Positions 24,603 through 33,471 of a stretch of 33,471 bases of DNA are shown piece after piece. The notes beneath the pieces are model-generated. The model saw only the letters and a program-made list of their open reading frames with translations. It was not told the origin of the DNA and did not search any database. Made by a program: the position numbers and the translations under genes. The stretch spans positions 1 through 33,471 of the forward strand of contig JAFAYW010000056.1 of NCBI GenBank assembly GCA_019240125.1, written 5' to 3'. Positions within the stretch are counted from its first letter, which is position 1, and every line of letters starts with the position of its first letter. The stretch is from Alphaproteobacteria bacterium. Its GTDB lineage: Bacteria; Pseudomonadota; Alphaproteobacteria; ATCC43930; CGMCC-115725.

Positions 24603-27395
24603 CTACTCCGCGGCGACCGCCGTCCGGGCGCGGCGGGTCGGTTTTGACACCGGCGGAGCGCTGGCATTCCCCTTGGCCAGGACCGCTTCCAGCGTACGAC
24701 GGATTTCGGCGAGCTTCTGCGGGTGCTCGACCTTATGACCGAACAGGTTCTTGACGTAGAAAACGTCGACCACCTTTTCACCGAAAGTCGAAATCTTGGC
24801 GCTCGACACCTGCAGGCTGAGACGGGTCAACTCGCGCGTCACCTCCCACAGCAGGCCGGGTCGGTCGCGGCCATTGACCTCGATCACCGTGTAGGAGCGG
24901 CTCGCCTGATTGTCGATCAGCACCCGCGGCGGCACCGTGAACACGCTGGTACGGCTCGGGAACGCCGCAGGGCGCTCCAGTTCAAGATGCGGTTTGAGGT
25001 CGCCGGTCAGAACGTTTTCAAACGCAAAGGCCAGCTTGGCCAGCTTGTCTGGCCGGTCGAACGGCGTGTTGTCCTGGTCCTGCACCCACAGCGTGTCGAG
25101 CGCCATGCCATTTGACATCGTCATGATCTTGGCGTCGACAATGTTGGCCCCCGAAATGGCCAGCGCCCCCGCGATGCGCGAAAACAAGCCGGCATGGTCG
25201 GCGGTATAGAGGGTGAGTTCTGTCACCGCGCGGGCCGCATCGATGCGCTTGTCGACGATCAGCGGCGCCCCACCGGCATCCGCCTCGCGCATCAGCCTGG
25301 CGTGTCGCGCATGCGTCTCGGCATCGAGCGAGAGCCAGTAAAAGGGATATCCCCGCCCCGTGAAGGTCGCGAATTCCTCATCGGTGAAATCCGGCAGCAG
25401 GGCGCGAGCTGCCGCCTGGGCCGCGGCGATGCGCGAATCCCGTCCCTCGACCGTCAGGCCGCCGGAGATAACGTCGAGCGCGCTCTGATACAACTCGCGC
25501 AACAACGCCGCCTTCCAGCCATTCCATACCTTCGGGCCCACCGCACGGATATCGACCGCCGTCAGTACCAGCAGCAGTTTGAGCCGCTCCGGCGATTGCA
25601 CCCGCTCGACAAAACTGCGGATCGTCTGGGCGTCGCTGATGTCGCGTTTGAAGGCGGTGGCGCTCATCAGCAGGTGCCAGCGCACCAGCCACGCGACGGT
25701 CTCGGTCTCCTCCGCGGTCAGCCCTAAACGCGGGCCCAGCCGCACCGCGATCTGCTCGCCGAGTTCGGAGTGGTCGCCACCGCGCCCCTTGGCGATGTCA
25801 TGCAGCAAAGTGGCGACGTAGAGCGCCCGGCGCGAGGCGATCTTCGGCATGATCTCGCTGACCACCGGCAGCTCGTCCTTGAGCTGCCCGGTCTCGATCT
25901 GGTGCAGGATACCGATCGCGAACAGCGTATGCTCGTCGACGGTGTAGACATGGTACATGTCGTATTGCATCTGCGCCACGACGCGGCCGAAATCGGGTAC
26001 GAAGCGACCGAACACGCCAGCCTCGTTCATCCGCCTCAGCGGTACTTCCGGGTCTTTGCGTGAGGCCAGGATTTCGAGGAACAGCCGGTTGGCCTCCGGG
26101 TTTTCGCGCAGCTTCGCGTCGATAAGGCGCAGTGACTGCGTCGCCGCCCGCAAGGCGCGCGGGTGAATGTCGAGGTCGTGCTCCTGCGCGACATGAAACA
26201 GGCGGATCAGCGCCACCGGATCCTGCTTGAAGAAATCCTCCGCCGGGATCGTCAGACGCTCGTTGTCGAGGACAAACCCTCCGAGCGAGCGCCGCCCCAG
26301 CCCCCAGCGCAGCCACGCCAGACGTTTCTTGCCCTTCTGATCGGCTTCGAGGATCGCGCAGAAAATACGCGTCAGGTCGCCGACATCCTTGGCGACCAGG
26401 AAATAGTGCTTCATGAAGCGCTCGACGCCGCGCGTCCCGGCGTGGTCGGTATAGCCCATGCGAGCACCGATCTCGGTCTGCATATCGAAGGTCAGCCGCT
26501 CTTCGGCGCGGCCTGCGACGTAATGCAGGTGGCAGCGCACCGTCCAGAGAAACGCCTGCGCGCGCTGAAACCGGTGCGATTCCTCGGCCGACAGCACCCC
26601 AAGATCGACCAGCTTCGCGACGTCGTCGATGTGATAGATGTATTTGGCGAGCCAGAACAGCGTGTGCAGATCGCGCAGCCCGCCCTTGCCTTCCTTGATG
26701 TTCGGTTCGAGCTGATAACGGCTATCGCCGACCCTTGTGTGGCGCGCATCGCGCTCGGCTAGCTTCTCCTGCACGAATTGCGCGGCGGTGCCGCGGGTTA
26801 CGTCCGCGTCGAAGCGAGCCTTGAGCTCGGTAAAAAGCGATTGCTCGCCCCAGATGTACCGCGATTCCAGCAACGCTGTGCGGATCGTCAGATCCTGCTT
26901 GGCGTAGCGGATGCAGTCGGGAACATTGCGCGTCGAATGCCCGACCTTCAGTCCGAGATCCCAAAGCAGGTATAAAAGGTATTCGATGACCTGTTCGGTG
27001 TGCGGCGTCTGCTTGTACGGCAGCAGAAACAGCAGATCGATGTCGGAAAACGGCGCCATCTCGCCGCGGCCGTACCCGCCGACCGCGACCACCGCCATCT
27101 TCTCGCCCTCGGTCGGATTGGGCACCGGGTACATCGTTTCCGCCACCAGATCGTACATAGTGCGGATCAGCTGATCGATCAGGAAGGATTGCTCGGCGAC
27201 CGCGCGCACCCCGCTCTGGTCGGCCTCAAAGCGGCGGTGGATTTCGTCGCGGCCATGCTGCAATGCAGCCTTCAGCGTCGGGAGGAGCCGATGCCGCTCG
27301 ATTTCACAAGACGGCGCCTCAGCCACAATCCGTGCCAGTTCGTCGGCGAGCACCCGCCGGTCAATGATGTCGCGCTGGCGCGTGATGTGCGGCAT
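24603..27395 (-). CDS. glnD: [Protein-PII] uridylyltransferase/uridylyl-removing enzyme
   Basis: This 930-residue bifunctional nitrogen sensor adds UMP to PII when glutamine is low and removes it when glutamine is high. The nucleotidyltransferase motif is GGYGRGEMAPFSDIDLLF (106-123), and Asp118 and Asp120 are the likely metal ligands. An HD phosphohydrolase domain contains LLHDIAKGRGGDHSELG, near the middle. Two ACT domains end the protein, with ELTLYTADHAGLFSRIAG and VNGRDRPGLLWEVTRELTR as their starts; they sense glutamine. Length is typical for alphaproteobacteria. The ATG has a GAGGGG 4 nt upstream. It follows an SDR gene at 27 nt on the same strand. Confidence 0.97.
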   Translation of the reverse strand: MPHITRQRDIIDRRVLADELARIVAEAPSCEIERHRLLPTLKAALQHGRDEIHRRFEADQSGVRAVAEQSFLIDQLIRTMYDLVAETMYPVPNPTEGEKMAVVAVGGYGRGEMAPFSDIDLLFLLPYKQTPHTEQVIEYLLYLLWDLGLKVGHSTRNVPDCIRYAKQDLTIRTALLESRYIWGEQSLFTELKARFDADVTRGTAAQFVQEKLAERDARHTRVGDSRYQLEPNIKEGKGGLRDLHTLFWLAKYIYHIDDVAKLVDLGVLSAEESHRFQRAQAFLWTVRCHLHYVAGRAEERLTFDMQTEIGARMGYTDHAGTRGVERFMKHYFLVAKDVGDLTRIFCAILEADQKGKKRLAWLRWGLGRRSLGGFVLDNERLTIPAEDFFKQDPVALIRLFHVAQEHDLDIHPRALRAATQSLRLIDAKLRENPEANRLFLEILASRKDPEVPLRRMNEAGVFGRFVPDFGRVVAQMQYDMYHVYTVDEHTLFAIGILHQIETGQLKDELPVVSEIMPKIASRRALYVATLLHDIAKGRGGDHSELGEQIAVRLGPRLGLTAEETETVAWLVRWHLLMSATAFKRDISDAQTIRSFVERVQSPERLKLLLVLTAVDIRAVGPKVWNGWKAALLRELYQSALDVISGGLTVEGRDSRIAAAQAAARALLPDFTDEEFATFTGRGYPFYWLSLDAETHARHARLMREADAGGAPLIVDKRIDAARAVTELTLYTADHAGLFSRIAGALAISGANIVDAKIMTMSNGMALDTLWVQDQDNTPFDRPDKLAKLAFAFENVLTGDLKPHLELERPAAFPSRTSVFTVPPRVLIDNQASRSYTVIEVNGRDRPGLLWEVTRELTRLSLQVSSAKISTFGEKVVDVFYVKNLFGHKVEHPQKLAEIRRTLEAVLAKGNASAPPVSKPTRRARTAVAAE

Positions 27396-27422
27396 TGCGC
27401 CCCTCGAATTCAGGATGTCAGC

Positions 27423-28184
27423 TCAAAGATGCCGGCCCGCGTCGACGGAGATGATCGAGCCGGTCGTATGGGTCAAATGGGTGACGCAGGAGATAACCGC
27501 CAGCGCTACATCCTCGGCTTCGATCGCCCGCTTCAGCGGCGTCGCCATCGCGGCCTTCGCCATCATCTCCTCGGTGCGGCCCGGCACGAAATCCGTGTGA
27601 ACCATGCCCGGGGCAACCACGACAACGCGGATCTCGGGGCCAAGCACACGCGCCAGCGACATGCTCATCGTGTTGAGGGCCGCTTTCGACGCGCCATAGA
27701 TGATCGAACTGCCGGTACCGGATTGCCCCGCGCCCGATGAGATATTGATGATGACGCCGTCGCCCGATTCCTTCATCAGCGGCGCAAAGGCACGGATCGT
27801 CGCGAACGGGCCTCGTACGTTGGCGGTCAGCACCTGATCGATCAGATCGTCGTTGAGCGCCTCCAGATCGTGATGGGCTACCATCCGGGTAAAGCCGGCG
27901 GAATTGACCAGCACGTCGCAGCGCCCGAACTCCTGGCGCACCGCCGCCGCGACCTTGCTGATCTGCACGGTATCTTCAAGCGGCAGGTGCATTGCCTTGT
28001 GGCCGCTGCCGGCCAGCTTCGCCACCACCGCGTTGGCACGCTCGACGCCGCGATTATAGCCGACCACCACGCGCGCCCCGGCTTGCGCGAAAAGCCGCGC
28101 GCTGGCCGCGCCGATACCGCTGCTGGCGCCGGTGACGACGGCAACCTTGCCGCTCAGATCCTTGCCGATGTGTTCCGCCATCAT
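27423..28184 (-). CDS. Short-chain dehydrogenase/reductase (SDR)
   Basis: This 253-residue Rossmann-fold oxidoreductase has the classical SDR marks: TGASSGIGAASA near residue 19, VLVNSAGFTR, IINISSGAGQSG with the catalytic Ser, and YGASKAALN with Tyr and Lys. The C-terminal SIISVDAGRHL resembles FabG-like and sugar/alcohol SDRs. The cofactor is not decided by the visible residues (a YNR after the second strand would favour NADPH). The substrate is unknown. The start is one of two adjacent ATG codons, with GGGGAAGAA before them. It precedes glnD by 27 nt, so the two may be co-transcribed, but a functional link is not evident. Confidence 0.9.
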   Translation of the reverse strand: MMAEHIGKDLSGKVAVVTGASSGIGAASARLFAQAGARVVVGYNRGVERANAVVAKLAGSGHKAMHLPLEDTVQISKVAAAVRQEFGRCDVLVNSAGFTRMVAHHDLEALNDDLIDQVLTANVRGPFATIRAFAPLMKESGDGVIINISSGAGQSGTGSSIIYGASKAALNTMSMSLARVLGPEIRVVVVAPGMVHTDFVPGRTEEMMAKAAMATPLKRAIEAEDVALAVISCVTHLTHTTGSIISVDAGRHL

Positions 28185-28277
28185 TTCTTCCCCTGATACG
28201 CTCGAGCCGCCGGGATGCTACGCGTTCGGTCGGGGCAATGTCATTGTCTTCTCGGTAGCGCGCGAGTAGCTAGCGGG

Positions 28278-29039
28278 ATGGTTGCAACCTTATCGCACAT
28301 AGCCGAGGCATTTTTGCTCGGCATTGCCGGCGGCGCGGTTGGGGGTCTATTCGGAATTGGCGGTGGGGTGGTCGTGATCCCGTTGCTCGGCTTCGTTTTT
28401 GGCCTCAACCAGCAGGTGGCGCAAGGCAGCGCGCTTATCATGGTCGTGCCAAATGTAATTGTCGCGTTCTGGCGTTATTGGCAGCGCGTCGGATTGGACC
28501 TGCGTATGGCCGCAACACTTGCCGTGACCGGCTTGTTGACGACTTATCCGGTGGCTCTATTTGCGACCCGGCTTAACCCGCGTTATCTGCGCGTCGCCTT
28601 CGCTGGGTTTCTGATCGTACTGGCGGTGATTGTTGCCTATCGCACCTGGCATGGGTTACTGGCATCAACCCAACGCAAGCCGCTGAACTGGCCGTGGACA
28701 GCGCCGCTGGGGGTTCTCGGCGGGGTGGTGTCTGGCCTGTTCGGTGTCGGCGGCGCGTTCGTCGCTCCGCCCATCCTGACCGCGTTTTTTGGCGTGCGGC
28801 AGACAGCGGCGCAGGGGCTTGGGCTAGCAATTGTCTGCCCCGGCGCTACCATCGCGCTGGTCACCTACGCCGGTGCGGGTCAGGTCGATTGGGCAATCGG
28901 AGTGCCGCTCGCCATCGGTGGAACGCTGGCGATCTCGGCAGGGGTCGCGGCGGCGCACCGACTGCCGGAGCGACCCATGCGCTTCGCGTTCTGCGCACTC
29001 GCGACCGTGTCGGCCTGTTTACTGGTGCTGCGCGCGTAA
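28278..29039 (+). CDS. TauE/SafE family sulfite exporter-type permease
   Basis: This 253-residue inner-membrane protein has the duplicated TauE/SafE fold. Repeat one has GGAVGGLFGIGGGVVVIPLL, and repeat two has GGVVSGLFGVGGAFVAPPIL. Both are followed by QVAQGSALIMV- and QTAAQGLGLAIV-like helices. Such proteins export sulfite, sulfoacetate or similar organosulfur anions. The actual substrate is not readable. The start is ATG 28278; the frame is open to 28215 but that stretch is not membrane-like. It is a single gene between the divergent SDR and the convergent aldolase/SDR gene, whose stops are 1 nt apart. Confidence 0.9.
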   Translation: MVATLSHIAEAFLLGIAGGAVGGLFGIGGGVVVIPLLGFVFGLNQQVAQGSALIMVVPNVIVAFWRYWQRVGLDLRMAATLAVTGLLTTYPVALFATRLNPRYLRVAFAGFLIVLAVIVAYRTWHGLLASTQRKPLNWPWTAPLGVLGGVVSGLFGVGGAFVAPPILTAFFGVRQTAAQGLGLAIVCPGATIALVTYAGAGQVDWAIGVPLAIGGTLAISAGVAAAHRLPERPMRFAFCALATVSACLLVLRA

Positions 29040-29040
29040 C

Positions 29041-31095
29041 TTAACGCGGGGCCGCAGCGATATTGCCGCCATCGACCGTATCGATCGCGGCGGTGGTGTT
29101 ACGTGCCAATGCGAGGTGCAGGAAAGATCGAGCGACATCGTCCGCGGTCACCTCGCGACGCAGCAGGTTGCCGCCCATGTATTCAGCCTCGCTGACGCCA
29201 CGCGCCCGCGACCGCGCGGCGATCATCTCCGGCGTCAGCAAGCCGCCACGGATCCGGTCGGCATTGACCGCGTTGGCGCGGATGTTCGATCCGCCATAAT
29301 CCAGCGCATATTGGCGCATCAGCGCCAGTGTCGCGGCTTTTGGGATACCGTAGGGACCGAAATCGGCACCGGGGTTCAAGGCCTGCTTCGACACGTTGAA
29401 CAGCAGACAGCCGCCGGTGCCCTGCTGCAGCATGATACGCACGGCATGCTGTGCAACCCGCTGATGCGCGAAAAAATTCAGCTCGAAGCTATCGCGCAGG
29501 ATCTTGTCGTCGACCTCGCCGATCCGTCCCTGCCACGCCGCCCCGGCATTCGCCACGACAATATCGACACCGCCAAACCGCGCCACCAGCCGATCAAAGG
29601 CAGCACGGACGTCGTCGTCATTCGTCACATCCCCGGCGAGAGCCAGCGCGCCGAGGCCTTTCGCCGCGGCATCGAGCGCCTCGCCGGGCCGGTCGAGCAG
29701 CGCGATCTCGGCCCCCGCCCCTTTCATCAGGTGCGCCGTCGCGCGCCCGATTGTGCCGGCGCCGCCGGTGACGAGCGCGACCTGCCCGGCCAACGGCTTC
29801 TCGACGGCGCCCCCAAGCTTTGCTTGTTCGAGCGACCAATATTCCATCTCGAACAGATCGGCTTCGTTCAGCGACTCGAAACGGCCCGCCGCCTCGGCAT
29901 CGGTCACCGTGGTCACCCAGCTCTCCGCCAGATCAGCCGCGATCGCCGCATCCTTGGCGCTGCGCCCAAGCCCGAACAGGCCGACCCCCGGCACGACGAC
30001 CACCCTCGGCATCGGGTCGAGTTCGCGCTTCTTGACCGGCGACACCGCGTTATGGCGAGCGAAATAGGCGTGATAATCCGCGACATACTTCTCCACCGCC
30101 TCGCAGGCGCCTTTGGCGAAGGCGACGAGGCGGCCTGCTTCCGGTGCGGGTACAATGCACGGGTAGTTCTTGGTGCGGATCGTGTGATCGGGTGTCGCAA
30201 CACCCGCCAGGCCATAGCGCACGAGTTCGGCGCCATCGACAAAGTTGCGGATCGCTGCACCCGTGCGGAAATCGAGGACGAAGCGCTTGTACAGCCCTTC
30301 CGATGCCATATCGGTAAGCGCGCAGGCACCGCGAACGATCGGCGCGATCTCGACAGCGCTCGCCAAAGACACTGGCAAACTGGCCGGGACGAAGACATTG
30401 CGCCGCCCGCCGGCGAGATGATCCTCGGCGCGGGTCACGATCGCGATCATCCGCTCGTAGGCGCCGCGCGCCGTCTCAGCGAAACTGAACACACCATGCT
30501 TCAGCAGTACGAGCCCTTCGACTGAGGGATCGGCCTCGTAAACTTCGGCGGCCTTCCTGGCGAGCAGGAAACCCGGCATGATGTACGGCACGATGCCGAC
30601 AGAGCTTCCGTAAAGCTCGGCGCAGCGCGCCGCCGCATCGGGCTGATCGGCGAGGCTCAGCACCGCGGTCGCATGCGTGTGGTCGATGAATTTATGCGGC
30701 AGAAACGCGTGCAACAGCGTTTCGACCGAAGGGTTCGGCGCGCTGGGATCAAGCAGGTTGGCGCGCTGGATTCGCACCATGTCTTCGTCGGAGAGCGCCT
30801 CCCGTTCGCGCAATCGGCGCAGCGGGTCGAGCCGCACCGCCGGCAAACCGGCCGGTTCAATATTGCCCATGTCCCAGCCGCTGCCCTTGACGCACAGCAC
30901 CTCGGCCGGCGTGTCCAGCAGATCGCACAATTCGGTCTTTACCGAGGTATTGCCGCCGCCATGCAGGACGAGGCGTGGGTCGCCGCCCAGGAGACGCGAG
31001 GTGTAAACCCGCAACGCCACATCGCGGCTGACACCGGCACGCGCATAATGCGCCACCATGTCGTTAGCCGCTGCGTCCGACCACAGGCTGTGCAT
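29041..31095 (-). CDS. Bifunctional class II aldolase/short-chain dehydrogenase
   Basis: This is a 684-residue fusion of a class II aldolase/adducin domain (about 1-400) and an SDR domain (about 430-684), as in RhaD-linked bifunctional enzymes. The aldolase part has GGGNTS (46-51), Glu125 in SVETLLHAF, and zinc histidines His139 and His141 (DHTHAT) and His200 (LLKHGVFSF). The SDR part has TGGAGTIGRATA, VVANAGAAWQGR, and the catalytic NVSKQ and YGIPK. Such proteins cleave a ketose phosphate (for example rhamnulose 1-phosphate) and oxidise the aldehyde product. The sugar cannot be told. No sugar operon is adjacent. The ATG at 31095 opens MHSLWSDAAAND. Confidence 0.94.
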   Translation of the reverse strand: MHSLWSDAAANDMVAHYARAGVSRDVALRVYTSRLLGGDPRLVLHGGGNTSVKTELCDLLDTPAEVLCVKGSGWDMGNIEPAGLPAVRLDPLRRLREREALSDEDMVRIQRANLLDPSAPNPSVETLLHAFLPHKFIDHTHATAVLSLADQPDAAARCAELYGSSVGIVPYIMPGFLLARKAAEVYEADPSVEGLVLLKHGVFSFAETARGAYERMIAIVTRAEDHLAGGRRNVFVPASLPVSLASAVEIAPIVRGACALTDMASEGLYKRFVLDFRTGAAIRNFVDGAELVRYGLAGVATPDHTIRTKNYPCIVPAPEAGRLVAFAKGACEAVEKYVADYHAYFARHNAVSPVKKRELDPMPRVVVVPGVGLFGLGRSAKDAAIAADLAESWVTTVTDAEAAGRFESLNEADLFEMEYWSLEQAKLGGAVEKPLAGQVALVTGGAGTIGRATAHLMKGAGAEIALLDRPGEALDAAAKGLGALALAGDVTNDDDVRAAFDRLVARFGGVDIVVANAGAAWQGRIGEVDDKILRDSFELNFFAHQRVAQHAVRIMLQQGTGGCLLFNVSKQALNPGADFGPYGIPKAATLALMRQYALDYGGSNIRANAVNADRIRGGLLTPEMIAARSRARGVSEAEYMGGNLLRREVTADDVARSFLHLALARNTTAAIDTVDGGNIAAAPR

Positions 31096-31184
31096 CAGCG
31101 CTCCTCGCGGCAGCGGGCAAGCACACGTGTCAGTGGCCGAATCGCTGGATCAGCCATTCACTTCGCCACTGCGGCTCGCTGCCC

Positions 31185-31646
31185 CTAATATACCCCCTTC
31201 ATCGGGGTCGTCTGGCGGGTTTGGGCGGCACCGGCCGAGGAGCTGTCGCCGGAGTTCAGCAGTTTGCCGGCGAGGCTTTCGGGGGTGACCTGCTGATTGG
31301 GGTCAAGCTGGTTTGACTCGCCCACCTTGTCCGCCTTGAGCGTAGAGGAGGCCTGCTTGCCGGGTTCCCCGGGTCCCGCCGCATCGACCACCTTGCGCGC
31401 GCGATCCGCGGCAGTCCCTTCCTGCGGTCGCGCCGCACCCGGCTGTGGCGGACGCAGGTCGAAATCGGGTGGAATGGTCAAGGGCGCCCGCGATTCCACA
31501 GCGAACTCGTCAGGACCGGTGCGGTCGAGCCCGATCGCACGGCGGAAATCGCTGCAGCCTTGCAGCAGGGTCAGCGCTGTCATGGCGCCAATAAGAAACA
31601 CCAAATTCCGGCAGGACGAAAACATGCCGCGACGACGGGCATTCAT
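31185..31646 (-). CDS. DUF3035 lipoprotein, BamF-type
   Basis: This 153-residue predicted lipoprotein has a signal peptide ending in the lipobox LLQGC (Cys31). The DUF3035 core GPDEFAVESRAPLTIPPDFD is followed by LRPPQPGA (about 45-71). I recall this family annotated as BamF, a lipoprotein of the alphaproteobacterial outer-membrane beta-barrel assembly complex; the assignment rests on pattern memory. After the core, the C-terminal half is Gly/Pro/Gln/Asn-rich and probably disordered. The ATG at 31646 overlaps the lspA stop in an ATGA arrangement, which supports this start over the internal ATG opening MFSSCRN. Being made together with lspA, the signal peptidase that processes lipoproteins, is fitting. 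Confidence 0.85.
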   Translation of the reverse strand: MNARRRGMFSSCRNLVFLIGAMTALTLLQGCSDFRRAIGLDRTGPDEFAVESRAPLTIPPDFDLRPPQPGAARPQEGTAADRARKVVDAAGPGEPGKQASSTLKADKVGESNQLDPNQQVTPESLAGKLLNSGDSSSAGAAQTRQTTPMKGVY

Positions 31647-32146
31647 AACGAAAGATCTTCCCCCGGTTCCGCCGGCGACGAATGGCGCCGCAAAAACAAC
31701 CCATCAACCAGCATGGCCACCACACCGATACAGATCGCGCTGTCGGCCAGATTAAAGGCCGGCCAATACCACGTGGCGATGTGAAAATACAGGAAGTCGA
31801 TGACCGCGCCGAATCGCAGGCGGTCGAGAACATTCCCAATTGCGCCGCCGATGATCAGCCCAATCGACACGGCGAGGAAGGTGCTGCGTACTCGCGATAG
31901 CCACACCATCAGCACGATGCAGATCGCCGCCGCGGCAAGTGCGAAGATCAACCCGTTGATGCCAGTGCGGTTGAACAGGCCGAAGCTGACGCCGCTGTTG
32001 CAGGTCAGCACGAGTTCGAGAAACGGCGCGACGGCCTCACGGTGCGGCGCGCAGCCGGTCTCGCCAAAATGCTGCAGCAGCGCGATCTTGCTCGTCTGAT
32101 CGAGCACCACGGCGACCGCTGCCGCCGTCAATCCACGCCCCAGCAT
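31643..32146 (-). CDS. lspA: Lipoprotein signal peptidase (signal peptidase II)
   Basis: This is a 167-residue aspartyl protease of the inner membrane that cleaves lipoprotein signal peptides at the lipid-modified Cys. The catalytic pair is Asp117 in GAVIDFLYF and Asp135 in FNLADSAI. The conserved NSGVSFG and GGAIGNVLDRL blocks are present, and four hydrophobic helices can be seen. The start is the ATG at 32146, which shares one base with the ileS stop (TGATG). The open frame runs farther into ileS, but that part is not LspA-like. It is co-transcribed between ileS and the DUF3035 lipoprotein gene. Confidence 0.96.
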   Translation of the reverse strand: MLGRGLTAAAVAVVLDQTSKIALLQHFGETGCAPHREAVAPFLELVLTCNSGVSFGLFNRTGINGLIFALAAAAICIVLMVWLSRVRSTFLAVSIGLIIGGAIGNVLDRLRFGAVIDFLYFHIATWYWPAFNLADSAICIGVVAMLVDGLFLRRHSSPAEPGEDLSL

Positions 32147-33471
32147 CAGCCCGCCACTTCCAGCGCCGAAATCGCGCCATGATCGAGCACCTCGGCGCAG
32201 CGCCGGCACAGATCGCCATGCCCGTGCACATGCCCGACTTCCGGAAGAATGCGCCAGCAGCGCCCGCACTTGTCACCCGTCGCGGGCAGTACCACGACGC
32301 CAATCTCCGCTACGTCCGGTAGCACAAAGGCACCCTCGGGCGGGGTCTCGCCGTGCACCGTCGCGGCCGAGGTGATCGCCAGCTCCGCCAGATCGACGTC
32401 GCGGAGTCGCGGCAGCATCGCGGCCGGCACAAACACATCCACGGCGGCCTGCAGGCTCGATCCGATGCGCTTCGAGGCGCGTTCCAATTCGAGCGCGCCG
32501 GTCACGACCCGCCGCAGATCGCGCAGTTCCGCCCAGCGCTCGCCGAGCGGCGCGTCGAGCCACGCGTTCGGCGCCGCGCCGAACAGCTCAAGGTGAACGC
32601 TGCCCGCAACACCCTCACCATGGCGCGCGAGCCAAGCCTCCTCCGCCGTGAAACACAGGATCGGCGCCAACCACCGCACCAGACAGTCGAAGGTGCGGTC
32701 GAGCACGGTCCGGGTCGCGCGCCGTCGCACATCATCGGCGCTGTCGCAGTAGAGTCGGTCCTTGCGGATATCGAAATAGAAGGCCGACAGATCGACCGCG
32801 CAGAAATTATGCAGCGCGGTGAACATTTCGTGGAAATCATAACCCTCGATCGCCTGCCGCACGAGTCGGTCCATCTCGGCCAAGCGATGCAGCACCCAGC
32901 GCTCGAGTTCCGGCATGTCGTCAGGCGCTACCGCCTCTTCCGGGGTGAATTCTGCCAATGCCCCCAGCAGATAGCGCAGCGTATTCCGCAGGCGGCGATA
33001 GGCGTCGCCCATGTGCTTGAGGATTTCCGGACCGATGCGTAGGTCTTCTGCATAGTCCGACGCGACGACCCAGAGACGCAGGATATCCGCGCCACTCTGC
33101 TTCATCACGTCTTGCGGCGCGATCACATTGCCGAGCGATTTCGACATTTTGCGGCCGGCCTCGTCGAGCACGAAGCCGTGCGTCAAAACCGCGTCATACG
33201 GCGCCCGCCCCCGCGTGCCGCAGCTCTCCAGCAAGGACGAATGAAACCAGCCGCGGTGCTGGTCCGAACCTTCGAGATACAGCGAGGCCGGCCATTTCAG
33301 TTCCGGCCGCTGCTCCAGCACAAAAGCGTGCGTCGAGCCCGAATCGAACCACACCTCGATGATGTCGGTGACCTTGTCCCACTCCGACGCATCGTATTGG
33401 TTGCCGAGGAAATCGCCGGCATCGTGAGCCAGCCACGCGTCGGAGCCTTCGCGCTCGACGGCTTGCGCCAC
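32146..33471 (-). CDS. ileS: Isoleucyl-tRNA synthetase, 5' end missing
   Basis: This is the C-terminal 441 residues of the class I isoleucyl-tRNA synthetase; the gene starts outside the window. The catalytic part ends with the KMSKS motif (GRKMSKSLGNVIAP), preceded by the conserved WFDSGSTHA and SDQHRGWFHSSLL. An anticodon-binding helical domain follows. A C-terminal zinc-binding part has CGRCWRI and CRRCAEVL. The first codon in the window is a GTG inside the gene, not a start. The gene precedes lspA, an order frequent in bacteria. Confidence 0.97.
   Translation of the reverse strand: MAQAVEREGSDAWLAHDAGDFLGNQYDASEWDKVTDIIEVWFDSGSTHAFVLEQRPELKWPASLYLEGSDQHRGWFHSSLLESCGTRGRAPYDAVLTHGFVLDEAGRKMSKSLGNVIAPQDVMKQSGADILRLWVVASDYAEDLRIGPEILKHMGDAYRRLRNTLRYLLGALAEFTPEEAVAPDDMPELERWVLHRLAEMDRLVRQAIEGYDFHEMFTALHNFCAVDLSAFYFDIRKDRLYCDSADDVRRRATRTVLDRTFDCLVRWLAPILCFTAEEAWLARHGEGVAGSVHLELFGAAPNAWLDAPLGERWAELRDLRRVVTGALELERASKRIGSSLQAAVDVFVPAAMLPRLRDVDLAELAITSAATVHGETPPEGAFVLPDVAEIGVVVLPATGDKCGRCWRILPEVGHVHGHGDLCRRCAEVLDHGAISALEVAG

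Noticed and set aside
28831..30525. 564-codon open frame on the plus strand
   Set aside because: It runs opposite the aldolase/SDR gene and across the end of the TauE gene. The composition is Arg/His-rich and no domain is visible.
32147..32269. N-terminal extension of lspA into ileS
   Set aside because: LspA begins with the hydrophobic segment from MLGRGLTAAA. The extension is read from the zinc-binding end of ileS in another frame.
1..33471. CRISPR array, transposase, integrase, tRNA or rRNA genes
   Set aside because: No regularly spaced direct repeats, no transposase or integrase motifs, and no tRNA- or rRNA-like sequences were seen on either strand by eye.

Overview
The window (33.5 kb, GC-rich, densely packed, with many 1-4 nt stop/start overlaps) looks like the chromosome of an alphaproteobacterium. 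Three gene sets support this: ileS-lspA followed by a DUF3035/BamF-type lipoprotein gene, a complete glnD, and short palindromic repeats of a kind I know from alphaproteobacteria that read through as [16 protein letters not shown] peptides. I cannot name the genus. A Rhodospirillales-like or related soil/water lineage is an inference from gene style only. No rRNA, tRNA, CRISPR array, insertion sequence or phage module was seen.

Layout. 1-4.9 kb: the 3' part of an amidase gene (+) converges on a three-gene minus-strand operon, transcribed as an arylmalonate decarboxylase/maleate isomerase-like protein, a CocE/NonD hydrolase and an isobutyryl-CoA-dehydrogenase-like enzyme. It looks like a small catabolic cassette. 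5-9.5 kb: a 68-residue conserved-looking small protein, a cytochrome b561, a divergently read radical SAM protein, a glycine-zipper lipoprotein, an epoxide-hydrolase-like alpha/beta hydrolase, a second glycine-zipper secreted protein and an ICMT-type membrane methyltransferase. 9.5-15.8 kb (minus): lhr (long helicase with embedded palindromic repeats), a beta-carbonic-anhydrase-like protein and a MetE C-domain-like methyltransferase. 16-19.4 kb (minus): livH-livM-livG-livF, a branched-chain-amino-acid-type ABC transporter without its binding protein. 19.7-24.3 kb (plus): a lone molybdopterin-binding oxidoreductase subunit, a split chromate transporter and an acetyl-CoA hydrolase/transferase family protein, in one overlapping operon. 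24.3-28.2 kb (minus): an SDR, glnD and a possible small protein. 28.3-29.0 kb (plus): a TauE/SafE permease. 29.0-33.5 kb (minus): ileS (5' end cut by the window edge), lspA and the DUF3035 lipoprotein gene, overlapping and coupled, then a bifunctional aldolase/SDR.

How the parts work together. The window mixes housekeeping (glnD for nitrogen sensing, ileS, lspA, an envelope lipoprotein, lhr for DNA/RNA repair) with accessory catabolism and uptake of small organic acids, esters and amino acids. The most interesting points are several enzymes whose expected catalytic residue is absent (the decarboxylase/isomerase-like protein and the CoA-transferase-like protein), a molybdenum hydroxylase large subunit without partner subunits, a radical SAM protein with extra C-terminal cysteines, and repeat elements translated inside Lhr. 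I did not find a clear new defence or mobile system.
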